A stretch of 39,096 nucleotides of DNA. Source: Fidelibacterota bacterium (GTDB lineage Bacteria > Fidelibacterota > UBA2242). The position numbers and the translations under genes were made by a program. The stretch is taken from positions 1-39,096 of the forward strand of contig JAGHBC010000073.1 in NCBI GenBank assembly GCA_021161185.1, written 5' to 3'. The notes below the pieces were generated by a model. It had not been told where the DNA came from, did not search any database, and saw nothing but the letters and a program-made list of their open reading frames with translations. Shown here piece by piece: positions 1 through 9,163 of the stretch. Each line of letters opens with the position of its first letter. The first letter of the stretch is position 1.

Positions 1-1
1 A

Positions 2-138
2 TGACGGTTTCGTAAAAAGTCTGGGGAGTGTCATTCTGAGTGATAACGAAGAATCTCTAATGCCTTTACGAACAATGTTATGGAGATTCTTCACTTCGTT
101 CAAGAATGACATATTTTCCCCTTTTTACGAAACCGTCA
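2..138. repeat. Nested palindromic element (MITE- or REP-like)
   Basis: Positions 2-19 are a perfect reverse complement of 121-138 (18 bp). Inside them 20-57 pairs imperfectly with 83-120, so almost the whole element can fold into one long hairpin with a loop at about 58-82. The inner arms carry the TCATTC...GAAGAATCTC type sequence that is common as an interspersed repeat in many bacterial genomes. It holds no gene. The element may continue left of the window. A non-autonomous mobile element is the likeliest explanation; transcript folding or termination downstream of rnhA is an alternative. Confidence 0.7.
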
Positions 139-248
139 AACATGATAGTTTGATAAAAACAAATGACGAAAGTTGTCGTATCATACAATCTTCAACTGGC
201 TCGTTGATAAAAGGCAATCTCTTCCTGTTAAAAAACAGTCAACTATTT

Positions 249-695
249 CTATTGAATAATTGACCAGGGAATTCGTGTTTTAATAAATCCGGTTGCTATT
301 CTATCACATTCGTCATTAAACCGATTGCCGGAATGACCGGCGACATAATGCCACCGGATGCCGGGATGATTTAAAGAATCCAATAATCGCCAAAGGTCTT
401 GATTTTTTACCGGCTTCTTGGCTGCGGTTTTCCAGTCCCGGGTTTTCCAGTTCCGAAGCCATTCGGTGATGCCCTTTTTTACATATTGGCTGTCGGTATA
501 GACGAGAGCTGCTTCATTCGGTTCAAGCAGCTTTAAAGCCTCAATAACGGCGGTTAACTCCATGCGGTTGTTGGTGGTATTTTCCTCAAAACCGCCCCAT
601 TTGCGCTGAATTTTATTGTCGATTACCATAATAGTTCCCCAGCCTCCGGGACCGGGATTGCCGGAGCATGCCCCGTCAGTGTAGAAGATTTTCAT
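249..695 (-). CDS. rnhA: Ribonuclease HI
   Basis: Type 1 RNase H of 148 aa, the normal family length. It cleaves the RNA strand of RNA-DNA hybrids (primers, R-loops) in the cytoplasm. The catalytic set is complete: D7 in FYTDGACSGNPGPGGWG, E46 in NNRMELTAVIEAL, D68 in YTDSQYV, H121 and D131 in GHSGNRFNDECDRIA. The frame stays open about 60 codons upstream, but the ATG at 695 is preferred because AAGGAAACC sits just before it and the protein then begins exactly as family members do (MKIFYTDG). It is divergent from the DUF4159 gene. The palindromic element at 2-138 lies about 110 bp beyond its stop. Confidence 0.95.
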   Translation of the reverse strand: MKIFYTDGACSGNPGPGGWGTIMVIDNKIQRKWGGFEENTTNNRMELTAVIEALKLLEPNEAALVYTDSQYVKKGITEWLRNWKTRDWKTAAKKPVKNQDLWRLLDSLNHPGIRWHYVAGHSGNRFNDECDRIATGFIKTRIPWSIIQ

Positions 696-849
696 TTGGT
701 TTCCTTTTTCATTGTCTAAAAATAAAAAGTCTTGAGGTGAAAAGTAAGCAAAAATTACGTTAAAATTATGTAAATTAAATTGCCGCGGGGCGCAAATGGA
801 GAAGGGCCGGTTGTCGAAACTTTTATATACTATTCCGGTTAAAGCAATT

Positions 850-1542
850 ATGAATCGCAAGAATGTCAATAAAATCAAACTTAATTTAATCCTTGTCGGG
901 ATTATTTCCCTTATTTTAAATATTAATGGTTTCGGATCAGATCATTTTGGAAAATTTACGATTGCCCGGCTGAAATACGATGGCGGTGGGGACTGGTATA
1001 GCGATCCCAGCTCGTTACCGAATCTTCTTGAATTTGTGAAATCGAACGCTCCTGTTGATGTTTATCCGGAAGAAATCAGGATATCAATTATGGATAAGAA
1101 ACTCTTCTCTTATCCTTATCTGTATATGACTGGTCATGGGAATATCCGCTTTACCGATGATGAAGTCCTGCGGTTGCGGAAATATTTACAATCCGGAGGT
1201 TTTCTGCATGCCGATGATAATTACGGCATGGACGCATCGTTTCGAAGAGAAATGAAACGTGTATTTCCAAATAATGATTTTGTTGAGTTGCCCTTCAGTC
1301 ACAGGATTTATCACTGTTTTTACGATTTTCCGGGTGGATTGCCCAAAATTCATGAACATGACGGAAAACCGCCTCAGGGACTGGGCATTTTCTACAAAGG
1401 TCGTCTGGTGGTTTTTTACAGCTATGAAACTGATCTTGGAGATGGCTGGGAGAATCCGGAGGTCCATGGCGATACGGAAGAAAAGCATATCAAAGCCTTA
1501 AAAATGGGCACAAATATTATAATCTATTCACTGACCCAATGA
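850..1542 (+). CDS. DUF4159 family secreted protein
   Basis: About 230 aa with an N-terminal hydrophobic signal segment (about residues 9-28, NKIKLNLILVGIISLIL). The mature part matches DUF4159 as I recall the family: FTIARLKYDGGGDWYSDP near the start, then YMTGHG, LRKYLQSGGFLHADD and a late HIYHC-like block (FSHRIYHCFYDFPGG). The family has a GATase1-like fold, its function is not established, and it often sits in MoxR/DUF58/BatA-type gene clusters. The frame is open from 796, but the ATG at 850 gives a clean signal peptide; neither start has a good ribosome binding site. Its stop overlaps the next gene start (ATGA at 1539), so the two are very probably translationally coupled. Confidence 0.8.
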   Translation: MNRKNVNKIKLNLILVGIISLILNINGFGSDHFGKFTIARLKYDGGGDWYSDPSSLPNLLEFVKSNAPVDVYPEEIRISIMDKKLFSYPYLYMTGHGNIRFTDDEVLRLRKYLQSGGFLHADDNYGMDASFRREMKRVFPNNDFVELPFSHRIYHCFYDFPGGLPKIHEHDGKPPQGLGIFYKGRLVVFYSYETDLGDGWENPEVHGDTEEKHIKALKMGTNIIIYSLTQ

Positions 1543-4500
1543 GTAATCAATTTCCGGACGATTTCAGATATATTGCCGATAAACTCGATAAACTGCGTCG
1601 AGGGTGGAGCCGGTTTATTCTGATAAAAGGGCTTGTCAGAGCCATTACTTTAATAATGGTTATCCTGTTTTTTTTATTGGCACTTGAAGGAGTGCGGTAT
1701 TTTAATACTTCCGTTCGCCGGGATATGCTTGTTTGCTTGGCAGGATTTGGCGGGATATTTTTTCTGACACCTGTTATAATGTCCGTAATGGTGCGCTTAA
1801 ATCGGGTCGTTTCATATTCTGATTTTCACTTAGCCAAACTTATCGGAAAAGCTTATCCTGAAATAAGGGATAAGCTGTTAAATGTACTGCAGCTGCATAA
1901 GATGAGTGAAAAAAACGCCACCGGATATTCCCAAGAACTGGCAAATTATTCAATTCACTCTTTCGCCGAATCTATTCAATTGTATCAATTCGGTGATATT
2001 ATTCCATGGCAAAAATTTAAGAAATCCCTGTGGCGGTATTCATTGATTCTCGGTGCTGTATTTATAATATTTTTTAGTCGATATACATTTTTTAAAGATT
2101 CATTTATCAGACTAAGCCATCCGAATATTGAATATAGCGCTCCCACTCCTTTTTTCATTCAGTCTCTGAACGGATCCTTTGGCGTTTTTGGCGGTGATTC
2201 GGTAGAGGTGGCTTTTCAATGTCATGGAGAATATCCCGGCAAAATTTACTTTCGCGCCATTTATCCGGATTTTACTCTGGATGAAACCGCAACTGTCAAC
2301 GATAGCGGCAGAGCGACTGTTCAACTGGGTTCGGTTCGAAATACAATTTACTACGAGGCTTATGTTCAGAATAGTTCGCCCTTTAAACCCTGGCGGCGTA
2401 TTTCAAGCGGAACAGATACTGTTCTTGTGTCCAATCGTCCGGAAATCATTGATTTGAAAACCAGAATTGAATATCCGGCATATACGCAACTAAAGCCGAA
2501 AGAACAGGAGAGAAATGCCACTGAATTTACGGTTCTGCCCGGTAGCGATATGCAATTAAAATTGCTTGTGAATAAACCGGTAACTCAGGGTGAAATTCGA
2601 TTTACATCGGGAAAAACAATCAGCTTGAAGACAAACGTAGAAACTGCAACCGGGCAATTTACGGCATTGGATAATGATGAATTCCGGATTATCGTTGCCG
2701 ACGAAAACAATGTCCAAAATTCCGATCCGATCCGGTATCGTATCCGCCTGATTCCGGATGCCTATCCTGGTTGTCAATTAATTTCGCCGAATAGCGATAT
2801 TGAATTAACCGAGGCTCTTGAAATCCCGTTGGGTATTCGCATCAGTGATGACTTTGGATTTGCAAAAGCCCTGATAGGCTATCATTTGATAAAAAGATAC
2901 AGCCCGGATGAGCATATTCAGGATACTGTCGAATTCCCACTGACTAATAAACGGTTAACGCTTCAGGAATTATATTATGTCTGGGATGTCGGCGATTTAC
3001 ACCTTTCTCCGGAAGATGTAATAGAATTTAACGTAACCGTCTATGATAACGATCCGATCAACGGGCCTAAGAGTACAACTTCCCAGACCTTGAGAGCCCG
3101 GTTTCCGTCTTTAAACGATCTGTTTTCGGAAATCCATGAAGATCATGATCTGATAACGGAAGAGAGCGAAGATGTTCTTAAAAACCTTGAGAGTACCAGG
3201 GAAATTATAGATGAAATTTCCAGGGAGCTGCTGAAGAATTCGAAAATGAACTGGGAACAGAAGCAGCAGCTGGAAAAAGAGGTGCAAAAGACGAGGGAAG
3301 CCGGTGAAAAGCTATCCAAAATGGCTGACCGGTTGGATGAAGTGATTCAAAAAAGCCGCGATAATCAGCTGTTTGATGAGGAGACACTTAACAAATATGC
3401 CAAATTACAGGAAGCCTTTCAGGAGATAATGACGCCGGAACTTCGGGCAGCCATGGAAAAGTTGCAGAAGGCGCTTGATGATATGGATCCTCAGGAAATC
3501 CAAAAATCCCTGAAACAGTTTAGAAGCACCCGGGAGCAGTTTGCAAAAGAGCTTGATCGAATGATCAGACTTCTGGAACGGGTCAAGATTGAACAGTCGG
3601 TCAGCGAAATCGTGCGCCGCTTTGAAGATTTGCTCAAGCGCCAGGAGAGTGTCAACAGCGAGTTGGAAAAGCCCGAACCGGGCGAAACCGCAAAATTTAA
3701 ACAACTCGCCGGAGAGGAAAAATCAATTGAAAGAGATACTAAAATTGCCCATGATTTGATGAAGCGCACCAGCGAGGATATGCAGAATTTTCCCCTGATG
3801 CCGTCGAAACAGTTGGAAAATCTGATCAGTGAGTTTGAAAAATCATCTTTGATGGACGAAATCAGGCAGGCGCAGAAAATGATGAACAGCGCCAAAAAGC
3901 AGCAAGCCCGGCAATCTGCGAATTCCGCGCAGAAACAGCTGCAAAAATTCCATGATAAAATGAAACAGTTTCAAGCCGATTTTAATAAGAAGAATATGGC
4001 AGAGGTAATGAATGATTTCAGCAATGTGATTTATAAAACCCTGCAGCTGTCTCAAAATCAGGAGCGACTGAGTGAAGAAATCAGACAAACGCCCCGTCAA
4101 AGTGAGCGCCTGATGGATGTCGCCGTCAATCAACAACAACTTCGACAAAATCTGGTGAAATTAATTGATGATTTAATTTCTTTATCGAACAAAACCTTTG
4201 GATTGTCTACCCGCGTTGGTAAAGGATTCGGGCGGGCGTCTGCGGCGATGAATAACGCCGTTCAGCAGATGGAAGAACGTAATCCCGGAGCTGCGTCCAA
4301 GTCGGCGCAAAAGGCTACGGCGGCATTGAATCAATCAGTCCTCGAATTGATCAATTCGATGCAAAATCTGCAATCCAGTGGCTCGGCTTCAGGGTTTGAA
4401 AATTATCTGCAACAATTGCAGAATATGGCTGGTCAGCAACAGGGAATCAATGAAGAGACTCAGAAGCTTGGTATCGGCAAAGCCGGACAACAGGCGGCTA

Positions 4501-4928
4501 TGCAGAGAATGGCAGCTCGGCAACAGCAGCTTCGAAAATCCCTTGAACAACTTCAGAATGAGATCGGCGAAAGCTCTCAAAAAAGCGGTGATTTGGGCGG
4601 GATCGCCAAAGATATGGACGAGGTCATTAAGGATTTGCAGCAAAACCGTATTCTTCGTAAGACCCTTGAGCGGCAGCAGCGGATACTTTCCCGGCTACTG
4701 GATGCTCAGAAATCCTTACGAACACAGGATTTTAAAAAAGAACGAAAGAGTAAAACAGCCGATGATTTTATCAGGGAATCGCCCGATCAGTTGCCGGAAC
4801 ATTTGGGCGAAAAACGATCATTATTGCAGGAAAATCTGGAAAAAGCGCTCAAAGAGGGATATACCCGGGAATACGAGGAACTTATCCGGCAATATTTTGA
4901 ATTATTATCAAAAGAGGCGGATTATTAA
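1539..4928 (+). CDS. DUF4175-like membrane protein with long coiled coil
   Basis: 1129 aa. Two hydrophobic segments near residues 28-50 and 62-85 and a third near 166-182 anchor it in the inner membrane. Residues of about 190-530 look beta-rich and extracytoplasmic. From about 540 to the end the protein is a charged, Gln-rich helical region (many EEI/QQL/KQLQ heptads, a stretch of QQQ runs) that should form long coiled coils. This architecture is the DUF4175-like type found beside DUF4159 in FCB genomes; function unknown. It overlaps the DUF4159 gene by 4 bp and is followed within 1 bp by the TPR gene. A structural or scaffold role at the envelope is inference only. Confidence 0.75.
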   Translation: MSNQFPDDFRYIADKLDKLRRGWSRFILIKGLVRAITLIMVILFFLLALEGVRYFNTSVRRDMLVCLAGFGGIFFLTPVIMSVMVRLNRVVSYSDFHLAKLIGKAYPEIRDKLLNVLQLHKMSEKNATGYSQELANYSIHSFAESIQLYQFGDIIPWQKFKKSLWRYSLILGAVFIIFFSRYTFFKDSFIRLSHPNIEYSAPTPFFIQSLNGSFGVFGGDSVEVAFQCHGEYPGKIYFRAIYPDFTLDETATVNDSGRATVQLGSVRNTIYYEAYVQNSSPFKPWRRISSGTDTVLVSNRPEIIDLKTRIEYPAYTQLKPKEQERNATEFTVLPGSDMQLKLLVNKPVTQGEIRFTSGKTISLKTNVETATGQFTALDNDEFRIIVADENNVQNSDPIRYRIRLIPDAYPGCQLISPNSDIELTEALEIPLGIRISDDFGFAKALIGYHLIKRYSPDEHIQDTVEFPLTNKRLTLQELYYVWDVGDLHLSPEDVIEFNVTVYDNDPINGPKSTTSQTLRARFPSLNDLFSEIHEDHDLITEESEDVLKNLESTREIIDEISRELLKNSKMNWEQKQQLEKEVQKTREAGEKLSKMADRLDEVIQKSRDNQLFDEETLNKYAKLQEAFQEIMTPELRAAMEKLQKALDDMDPQEIQKSLKQFRSTREQFAKELDRMIRLLERVKIEQSVSEIVRRFEDLLKRQESVNSELEKPEPGETAKFKQLAGEEKSIERDTKIAHDLMKRTSEDMQNFPLMPSKQLENLISEFEKSSLMDEIRQAQKMMNSAKKQQARQSANSAQKQLQKFHDKMKQFQADFNKKNMAEVMNDFSNVIYKTLQLSQNQERLSEEIRQTPRQSERLMDVAVNQQQLRQNLVKLIDDLISLSNKTFGLSTRVGKGFGRASAAMNNAVQQMEERNPGAASKSAQKATAALNQSVLELINSMQNLQSSGSASGFENYLQQLQNMAGQQQGINEETQKLGIGKAGQQAAMQRMAARQQQLRKSLEQLQNEIGESSQKSGDLGGIAKDMDEVIKDLQQNRILRKTLERQQRILSRLLDAQKSLRTQDFKKERKSKTADDFIRESPDQLPEHLGEKRSLLQENLEKALKEGYTREYEELIRQYFELLSKEADY

Positions 4929-4929
4929 A

Positions 4930-6936
4930 TTGAAACTAAAAGATATAGTGACAGTGATCGGTTATCATAGAATATATCGTTCATATTTTAGTGGACGGAA
5001 ACCTATTATCTTCCTTTTGGTAATATTCGCCATGTCGATCCTTTCCTTTGAGTGTTTCGGTCAGCAACACTGGCAATCTCCTGAGGTTGTAAAGAGAGAA
5101 TTGAAGACTAAATTCCGAATTGCGCAACGATTTGAAGCACAAGGGCAAATTGACCGGGCTCTTGAAATCTATAAATACCTTGTCGATAAAGATCCCCAAA
5201 ATTACAGCTATTATCAGCGCTATACCTACCATCTCTTCAGTTTGAAAAATTATGCTGAATTGCAAAGGGTTATCCAGCGGTATTTACAGTACAATCCCAA
5301 CGCTGAAAGTGCAATTGTCGATCTCGGAAAACTCTATTTCAGCCGCGGTGACACAACCCTTGCCGAGGAATACTGGCAATCGGAGCTGCGGCGTTTAAAA
5401 TATTCACAATCCTTTTTTCGCTCATTATATAATGGTTTGATTTCGCTAAGGGAATTTGACCGCGCCGATAAGTTGATTAAACAAGCCCGTGGTTATTATG
5501 GGAAAGCTGACCTGTTTGCTCTTGAAGTGGCGAATATTCAGATGATGAGAGGAAATTATCTGGAAAGCGCTCGGGAATATTTTATCTGGGGCAGAAACAA
5601 TCCCAGAAATTACCGGCAGATCAGCAGTCGGATATTACGTTTCCCCACCGACAGCAGCCTGTATGCGGGACTTGATTCGCTGATTCAACAAGAGCTGAGC
5701 AGAGAAAATACTCCCTGTGAAATCCACAAATTACGAGCGGATATTATGTTTAAATTTCATCATTATACGGACGCTGTAAATGAGATTATGCTTTTTGAAT
5801 CATTGAATCAGTATAAGGGCAATGAAATCCTTGATCTTGCTATGGACCTGGCAAAAGAGGGCGAATACCGACTTGCCGAGGAAACCTATACGCGAATTAT
5901 TGCAAACAATCAATTTCGAAACATTTTACCAAATGCGCTGCTTGGACTTGCCGACGCCTTTGAAAAAGAGATGTTTGCGAAACGGGAATTGTCACCCTTT
6001 GATTATTTTTATAAAGGTAATTTCTTTTTCACTTCCGATTATATTACCGGGATCGATGTGGAAGAACACCAGATTAAAAAAGCCTTTGCTATTTACGATT
6101 CGGTTATCACTAATTTGCCCAGAACATTATTCACCGCTCAGGCTCTTTACCGACTGGCGGAACTCAGGTATCGCGTATTGCAGGATTTTGACGGCGCCGG
6201 GAGATTGTATCAGGCTGCAATTCAAAACGGATCAGATTGGGAAATTCGCAGCCGATGTATCTTAAGGCTGATTGATCTGATGATTGCCAAAGGCGAGTCT
6301 GCTGATGCAATTAAATATATTAAGGAAACTTTGCCGGCGTACAGCGGTTCTCCGGTAGAGAAGGCGCTGACCGTTAGATTAATGTTGGCGGAATTTTACT
6401 CCGGTGAAATCGATTCGGTCGTTTCGCGGAAAAATGATTTGCTGGGGCTGCTTGGAATTAATGATCATCTATTCAATGATGTTATTGAATTTACCAGTTT
6501 TATTGAGAAATATCAGTCGGCAGAAGGGACGTCATCGCCGGAAGCTCTGAATGATTTTATTAAGAGCGAACAGTATTTGCGTCAAAATAAACTATCCGAA
6601 GCAAAGGAAGTGTTGAACTATATCCTGATCAATTATCCCTCGGAGAATATATCGATTCCCGTTCGCTTTCGTTTAATTCAGATCGACCTGTTTTTCCGTC
6701 AATTTGAGCAGGCGGAGCAGAATCTTGACCAGTTGCTAATTGCGGAAAATGTCTATGCGGACGGCGCCCTGTTTATGATGGGGGAGATTGCTCAATTTCG
6801 CGACGCCAATCCCGAATATGCGGCAAAGTGGTATGAAATTATCCTGCGGCGTTATCCAAATTCACTCTATACCGATAGGGCTCGAAAACGATTGCGTGAG
6901 CTGCAAAACGTGCTATTGCCGAGAAATAATCTGTAA
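4930..6936 (+). CDS. Secreted or periplasmic TPR-repeat protein
   Basis: About 668 aa, starting with TTG at 4930, one base after the DUF4175-like stop; AGAGGCGG lies 9-16 bp upstream. This start is chosen because the hydrophobic export segment (about residues 22-38, PIIFLLVIFAMSILSFECFG) begins before the first in-frame ATG at 5032, and the long open frame farther upstream only shadows the previous gene. The rest is helical repeats: RFEAQGQIDRALEIYKYL, then repeated A..LY..G....A...Y patterns, ending in AAKWYEIILRRYPNSLY, a typical TPR of tol-pal/YbgF-like style. Probably a protein-interaction platform working with its two upstream neighbours. No enzyme motif seen. Confidence 0.8.
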   Translation: MKLKDIVTVIGYHRIYRSYFSGRKPIIFLLVIFAMSILSFECFGQQHWQSPEVVKRELKTKFRIAQRFEAQGQIDRALEIYKYLVDKDPQNYSYYQRYTYHLFSLKNYAELQRVIQRYLQYNPNAESAIVDLGKLYFSRGDTTLAEEYWQSELRRLKYSQSFFRSLYNGLISLREFDRADKLIKQARGYYGKADLFALEVANIQMMRGNYLESAREYFIWGRNNPRNYRQISSRILRFPTDSSLYAGLDSLIQQELSRENTPCEIHKLRADIMFKFHHYTDAVNEIMLFESLNQYKGNEILDLAMDLAKEGEYRLAEETYTRIIANNQFRNILPNALLGLADAFEKEMFAKRELSPFDYFYKGNFFFTSDYITGIDVEEHQIKKAFAIYDSVITNLPRTLFTAQALYRLAELRYRVLQDFDGAGRLYQAAIQNGSDWEIRSRCILRLIDLMIAKGESADAIKYIKETLPAYSGSPVEKALTVRLMLAEFYSGEIDSVVSRKNDLLGLLGINDHLFNDVIEFTSFIEKYQSAEGTSSPEALNDFIKSEQYLRQNKLSEAKEVLNYILINYPSENISIPVRFRLIQIDLFFRQFEQAEQNLDQLLIAENVYADGALFMMGEIAQFRDANPEYAAKWYEIILRRYPNSLYTDRARKRLRELQNVLLPRNNL

Positions 6937-6963
6937 TAGTTTTAAATTACCGGAAACCGAAAA

Positions 6964-8241
6964 ATGAAGAAATTACGATTCAATAAAGTTCTTATTATAT
7001 TACTGATAATACTTGGTGTCGATACTTCAGCCCCGGCGCAACGCTTGCTGATTCCAATGGATCAGACCCAAACGGATCACTTAAAGGCTTATGGTCTGAC
7101 TTATTGGGTACTGAAGCAGCAAATTACGGTGGAATGGCTGCTGAATTACCGGGGCGGATCTTTTTTGATGGATAGCTATCCGGGAATTATCAAAGAACTT
7201 CGTTTGCGAGGTGTACGCTATGAAGAGCTCTCTTCACCGGAAATCCTGCAAATATATTCGACCATTGACGAAAGTAATATGGATGTCGTAATGCTCGAAA
7301 AGGCGGCCAGGATTGCGATTTATTCGCCTCCCAATAAGCAGCCCTGGGATGACGCGGTTACCCTGGCATTAACCTATGCTGAAATTGACTATGATGTTAT
7401 TTGGGATGATGAAGTTCTCAATGGGAAACTGGCTGATTATGATTGGTTGCATCTGCATCATGAGGATTTTACAGGTCAATACGGAAAGTTCTATGCCAAC
7501 TATCGGAACCAGGAATGGTATCAAAACCAGCAGACGGAATTTGAGGCAACAGCCAGACGTCTCGGATTTCAGAAAGTATCGGAAGAAAAGAAAGCGGTTG
7601 CCAGAAGGATACGGGACTACGTGGGCAAGGGCGGTTTTCTGTTTGCAATGTGTTCCGCAACCGACGCTCTCGATATTGCTTTATCTGCCGAAGGGGTTGA
7701 TATTGTAGCGTCGGTATTTGATGGAGATCCGGTAGATCCCAATGCTCAGGCAAAGCTGGATTTTAGCAAGACTTTTGCTTTTGAAAATTTCAAACTATAT
7801 TTTGACCCGATGATTTATGAATATTCCGATATTGATTACCCGCCCAGCTTTCAGGCTATCGCTCCCGGCGCCGAAGCGGACTACTTCACACTTTTTGAGT
7901 TTTCCGCAAAATACGATCCGGTGCCGTCGATGCTGACGCAAAATCACGTAAGAGTTATTAAAGGATTTATGGGGCAAACGACAGGTTTTAAACGCGATAA
8001 AGTCAAGAAGTCTGTGGTGATTATGGGTGAAGTGGAAGGCGGAGAACAGATCAAATACATCCACGGTAATTTTGGGAATGGAACGTTTACCTTTTTAGGC
8101 GGGCATGATCCCGAAGATTATCGGCATTTTGTAGGCGATCCGCCGACGAAACTTGAATTGCATAAGAATTCGCCGGGTTATCGCTTGATCTTGAACAATG
8201 TTCTGTTTCCATCGGCGCGGAAAAAGGAACGAAAAACTTAA
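6964..8241 (+). CDS. Secreted protein of the family often labelled 'asparagine synthetase B'
   Basis: 425 aa with a signal peptide (about residues 8-26, ending SAPAQ). The mature start RLLIPMDQTQTDHLKAYGL and the block WLHLHHEDFTGQYGKF match, from memory, a family of about 420-aa exported proteins in FCB bacteria that databases call asparagine synthetase B. I see no AsnB synthetase or N-terminal nucleophile domain, so that name looks wrong. GKGGFLFAMCSATDALDIAL resembles the strand-nucleophile turn of GATase1-like folds, with a possible catalytic Cys; HGNFGNGTFTFLGGHDPEDY near the C-terminus is a second conserved-looking block. It follows the TPR gene by 27 bp and is probably the last gene of that operon. 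Enzymatic activity is unproven. Confidence 0.7.
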   Translation: MKKLRFNKVLIILLIILGVDTSAPAQRLLIPMDQTQTDHLKAYGLTYWVLKQQITVEWLLNYRGGSFLMDSYPGIIKELRLRGVRYEELSSPEILQIYSTIDESNMDVVMLEKAARIAIYSPPNKQPWDDAVTLALTYAEIDYDVIWDDEVLNGKLADYDWLHLHHEDFTGQYGKFYANYRNQEWYQNQQTEFEATARRLGFQKVSEEKKAVARRIRDYVGKGGFLFAMCSATDALDIALSAEGVDIVASVFDGDPVDPNAQAKLDFSKTFAFENFKLYFDPMIYEYSDIDYPPSFQAIAPGAEADYFTLFEFSAKYDPVPSMLTQNHVRVIKGFMGQTTGFKRDKVKKSVVIMGEVEGGEQIKYIHGNFGNGTFTFLGGHDPEDYRHFVGDPPTKLELHKNSPGYRLILNNVLFPSARKKERKT

Positions 8242-8377
8242 GTTATACTGTTTCAATGATTTATATCTATTAAAAATTTTATGGAAATTTAATTAAGATT
8301 ATTACGATAAAATGTTGTAAATTTCCAAAAGTGAAGTAAAAAAGAAACAATCATTAACATTTGGGGAGGGTCGTGAA

Positions 8378-8584
8378 ATGAAAAAGTTTTTGATGGTTTT
8401 AGTTGTGTTGGGCTTGCTTGTTTTTGGAGTAGATTGCCAGAAAAAGGCTAAAGAAGCAAAGGTAGAAACAAAAGTTGAGGAACAAGTTCCAGCTGAGACG
8501 TTGGAGACACAGGAAGCCGCTCCAGCTGAGACGACAGAAGTACAGGAAACAGCTCCAGCTGATACGGTTCCGGCTCAGCCATAA
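8378..8584 (+). CDS. Small Ala/Glu/Pro-rich lipoprotein-like protein
   Basis: 68 aa. GGGGAGGG about 8 bp upstream is a strong ribosome binding site, so this small gene is probably real. Residues 4-19 are hydrophobic and end in VFGVDC; Cys20 could be lipidated, but Asp at -1 is a poor lipobox. The remainder is low complexity: KKAKEAKVETKVEEQ, then imperfect repeats of the unit PAETLETQEAA / PAETTEVQETA / PADTVPAQP. Such tails act as disordered spacers. No family recognised. A hairpin at 8651-8676 could end its transcript. Confidence 0.6.
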   Translation: MKKFLMVLVVLGLLVFGVDCQKKAKEAKVETKVEEQVPAETLETQEAAPAETTEVQETAPADTVPAQP

Positions 8585-8650
8585 GGTATTGGGAGAATTA
8601 CGGTATAAAATATCTGGCTTATTTGCTCTTTTGAAAACTGTAGGAGAGGA

Positions 8651-8684
8651 TGGAGCGCCATATTTATGGGGCTCCATTGTTTTA
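8651..8684 (+). terminator. Probable intrinsic terminator
   Basis: TGGAGC (8651-8656) pairs with GCTCCA (8671-8676), and the helix continues after one G-G mismatch with CCAT/ATGG. A TTGTTTTA tract follows. It separates the small lipoprotein from yjbQ. Confidence 0.6.
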
Positions 8685-8720
8685 AATAATTAAGTATTAC
8701 GAATTTTTTTCAGAGGAAAA

Positions 8721-9110
8721 ATGGAAGAAATATCTGTAAAAACCAGTTCGCGAATAGAGATGCTTGACATAACATCGCAGATAAGAAGCGCCATTAGTAA
8801 AAGTGATCTACAAGAAGGTGTTTGTACGGTCTATTGTCCTCATACGACTGCGGCAATTACGATTAATGAAAATGCCGATCCTGATGTTACTGCCGATATC
8901 ATGCAGAAATTGAGTAAAATGATACCGCTACATGAAAATTATCGCCATATGGAAGGTAATTCAGACGCTCATATTAAATCGTCACTTATTGGCAATAGTG
9001 TTCAGATCATCGTAAGTGGGGGACAACTGAAACTGGGGACCTGGCAGGGAATCTATTTCTGTGAATTTGACGGACCACGCACAAGACATGTCTGGGTGTC
9101 AATAAAATAA
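8721..9110 (+). CDS. yjbQ: YjbQ / UPF0047 family protein (secondary thiamine-phosphate synthase type)
   Basis: 129 aa, normal for the family. Recognisable blocks are EGVCTVYCPHTTAAITINEN, then D-P-D-V, HMEGNSDAHIKSSLIG, and the C-terminal LGTWQGIYFCEFDGPRTRHV. The conserved histidines and acidic residues fit the reported metal/phosphate-binding pocket. Family members were reported to have weak thiamine-phosphate synthase activity; the true physiological role is unsettled. AGAGGAAAA precedes the ATG closely. A perfect hairpin follows the stop immediately, so it is probably monocistronic, facing the 59-aa gene. Confidence 0.92.
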   Translation: MEEISVKTSSRIEMLDITSQIRSAISKSDLQEGVCTVYCPHTTAAITINENADPDVTADIMQKLSKMIPLHENYRHMEGNSDAHIKSSLIGNSVQIIVSGGQLKLGTWQGIYFCEFDGPRTRHVWVSIK

Positions 9111-9142
9111 GGACAGGAATTTAATCAAAAACCTGTCCTTTA
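9109..9142. terminator. Bidirectional terminator between yjbQ and the 59-aa gene
   Basis: AAGGACAGG (9109-9117) pairs perfectly with CCTGTCCTT (9132-9140) around a 14-nt loop. It overlaps the yjbQ stop and lies 20-odd bp beyond the stop of the facing small gene, so it can serve both. The T-tract is weak on either strand. Confidence 0.6.
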
Positions 9143-9163
9143 GAAATCTGCCTGGAATACCGG

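Noticed and set aside
60-263. 67-codon open frame at the left edge
   Set aside because: It runs through the nested palindrome and has no ribosome binding site; the frame is a by-product of the repeat.
3405-3895. Two long minus-strand open frames inside the DUF4175-like gene
   Set aside because: They arise from the biased, helix-rich codon usage of the plus-strand gene and show no protein features.
4378-4929. N-terminal extension of the TPR gene
   Set aside because: This part overlaps the DUF4175-like coiled-coil gene in another frame and has a shadow-like Arg/Ser composition; the real start is the TTG at 4930.
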